Assembly (NCBI GenBank): GCA_049999725.1 | Contig: JBNGIS010009993.1 | Coordinates: forward strand, 43,883-74,724 | Source: Haplomitrium mnioides | Lineage: Eukaryota > Marchantiophyta > Haplomitriopsida > Calobryales | Direction of reading: 5' to 3' | Length of the DNA stretch: 30,842 nucleotides | In this document: positions 29,211 through 30,842 of the stretch, one piece after another | Layout of the letters: each line of letters begins with the position of its first letter | Numbering within the stretch: position 1 is the stretch's first letter | Notes under the pieces: model-generated | What the model saw: only the letters and a program-made list of their open reading frames with translations | Database searches by the model: none | Told to the model about the DNA's origin: nothing | Program-made: the position numbers and the translations under genes

Positions 29211-30842
29211 TGCTTGTCGTAGCATAGCAATGGCACTCCAACCCCAAAAAAGCACACCCAAGGATCTAACCGCGCAAGATCTGTATAGAAATATGCTTTT
29301 AAACCACTTTTATCGACTTTCCATATTCTTTAGAGAGTTCAGAAACTGCACTCTTGTCAACTCAAACATGGACCTCTCTCCACTCTAGGTTTGACTACCT
29401 TTTCCTCCACAAAACAATAACCACAAAAATATACTTACTACTTCACAACACATAACACAAACCAAGAACTACCCAAACTGTATGACTGACATTTATGGAA
29501 TCAGATAGCTGCTATACAGGCTGATTTTAAACTGGAGTTGTATCGGAGAAATTCCCAAGCACCCGGTTACCCAACCCACTCGAAACTCTCAAACCAATGC
29601 TCACGTGCCTACCCTCGTTACAACATCTCTCTTCTCCTCAAATTAGACACTCAGGCCACTCCAACCCAAGGTATCCCAAAGCTTGATGCTGAGAACACAG
29701 CTATGGAACGACCCACCTAGTCTCACATCCAAGTGTTGCTCCTCCAACCACCAATCACTCTATTTATTTGTGAAATGTCCACCTAGTCTCTAGGCACACA
29801 CAAACCTGAGCCTTGCTTGTTCTGCTCCAATCTCCCAACCAGAATCCACTAACTGGAAAATCACAACAAGTCCTCTCCTTACAAATTTAATAAACAAAGA
29901 ACAGAACAGAACTCATAGCAGAATTGATTGATCACTCAAACCTTCACCAATCACAGCATGAGACTCAGACCACATCCCCACCACCAGAACCACTTTAGGC
30001 ACCTCCTTCCATGCACTCATCTGGTGTAAAATTGTCTGATCCTTCTAATTGCCAACTGCACAACTACATCAACCAACTCTGAATTCATACTCCATCCTCA
30101 AAACTGCTCCTCATGAATCTGCAATCAAAAATATGAGCAAGAGACCTCACAGACATGAACTTTCTGTATATTTCTTGAAGCACACATGTACAATGAGAAC
30201 CCCAGAACAGGAGCATGAAAAATGACTTCTACCCCTCTACCTGTTCTGCTCAAACTAACAGCTAAATCAAGACTCTACATATTTTACATCTTCCTTGAGA
30301 GACTAACTTTTTCTCCCTAGGCTCCTCATAGAACTAACCACTCACAAGTGGTTCTTAAACTAAATTGTTAACACATCTAACATATCTACACTCGGTTCGC
30401 TCGCAATAAGAACGAACTACTCACGGTAGTTCTTATTCTAATTTTCAACCTTTCCTTCTCCTCGACCTTCATGTATACAAGAGGCCATTTTGATCTTTCC
30501 GAATGTTTCAGTTCCTCCACCGTAACTCATATGAATCATTATTTCGCCGTTAAACTTCCTCCTTCGAGGCCATTTTTCTCAATCGTCACCCCGGTGCCAA
30601 AACTGCAACCGATCATTGCTTCGCCTTCATCTGATTCGACGTAGACCTTTCTTATTCCTTGTAAATTTTCCTTTGCTCCCATTGGTCCCTTTCACTAACT
30701 TGATATTAGAACTTACTTCTTAACTTAACTAATTTTTGAAATAGTTCTTTATAAAAACTACTCCCTTTTTTCTTTTCACGCAGAACACCAAGAAGTCACC
30801 ATTTCAAATATCACTATTTCGCCAATCTCGAGCCCATCGATC
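29211..30842. other. C/T-rich unidentified block, possibly LTR-derived
   Basis: No sustained protein; the short open stretches (for example 29188-29388) match nothing I know. The base skew resembles the long LTR at 16707-21664, but I could not align the two. Two adjacent hairpins are present (30347-30363 and 30413-30430). It begins where family B copy II breaks, so it is probably an insertion that continues beyond the window. Confidence 0.35.
30347..30430. repeat. Pair of related hairpins
   Basis: AACCACTCACAAGTGGTTCTTA and, about 65 bp further, GAACTACTCACGGTAGTTCTTA. Each has a stem of 6-7 bp around a CACAA or TCACG loop and ends in GTTCTTA. Similar design in two copies suggests function or duplication. 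Confidence 0.45.

Noticed and set aside
30580-30612. Primer-binding-site-like TGGCACCGGGGTGACGA on the minus strand
   Set aside because: I could not match it with confidence to a tRNA 3' end, and no LTR end (TG...CA) adjoins it.

Overview
The window looks like nuclear DNA of a land plant with a large, repeat-rich genome, perhaps a gymnosperm, fern or other non-flowering lineage; the sequence does not settle which. It is AT-rich, has plant-type introns (GTAAGT donors, T-rich acceptors) and three scaffold gaps (two of 100 N, one of 400 N). I see no host gene that looks alive. Almost everything is decayed mobile DNA.

Two gene families recur. Family A is a DUF7869-type transposase-like protein: a Cys-containing N-terminal half, an RNase-H-like catalytic half with the DGMD / DN..EN / GHTHxxID signatures, and a C-terminal small-barrel-like domain. 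Four copies are present: copy 1 (1-3187, +, C-terminal half only), copy 2 (about 3790-7242, -, C-terminal half only), copy 3 (12618-21824, +, full length but interrupted) and copy 4 (25351-23530, -, N-terminal half only). Family B has two copies: I (9999-8144, -) and II (25664-about 29210, +). It encodes a nuclear-signal-bearing protein with a ParB/sulfiredoxin-like segment, followed by a beta-class N6/N4 DNA methyltransferase-like domain (motif IV before motif I).

The families lie head to head at both loci: B(I, -) beside A(copy 3, +), and A(copy 4, -) beside B(II, +). In the second pair, two TATA boxes about 95 bp apart flank a G-box and an ABRE-like site. I infer one composite element encoding a transposase and a ParB-methyltransferase from one divergent promoter. 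This is the most unusual system in the window.

A third layer is a family of palindromes around TGCGCGCA (CTATGCGCGCATAG or CATGCGCGCATGG). They decorate the introns and 3' flanks of both genes in tandem arrays with different unit lengths (24, about 31, 37 and 52 bp). Arrays of symmetric sites next to a ParB-like/methyltransferase gene raise the idea that they are binding or modification sites; this is inference.

Later insertions cut these elements: a copia-like 3' LTR between copies 1 and 2 (3188-about 3790); a 5,014-bp insertion in copy 3 (16651-21664) with a perfect 5-bp target duplication, a tRNA-Asp-type primer binding site and an apparently about 5-kb LTR; and a diverged copy of that LTR (10100-12075) sitting where the element I promoter should be. 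The last 1.6 kb (29211-30842) is C/T-rich and not identified.

All coding copies are pseudogenes. In family B copy II one frame stays open for about 1.36 kb except for point-mutated stops, nine of thirteen of them TAG. This fits CAG-to-TAG decay of methylated CHG sites.
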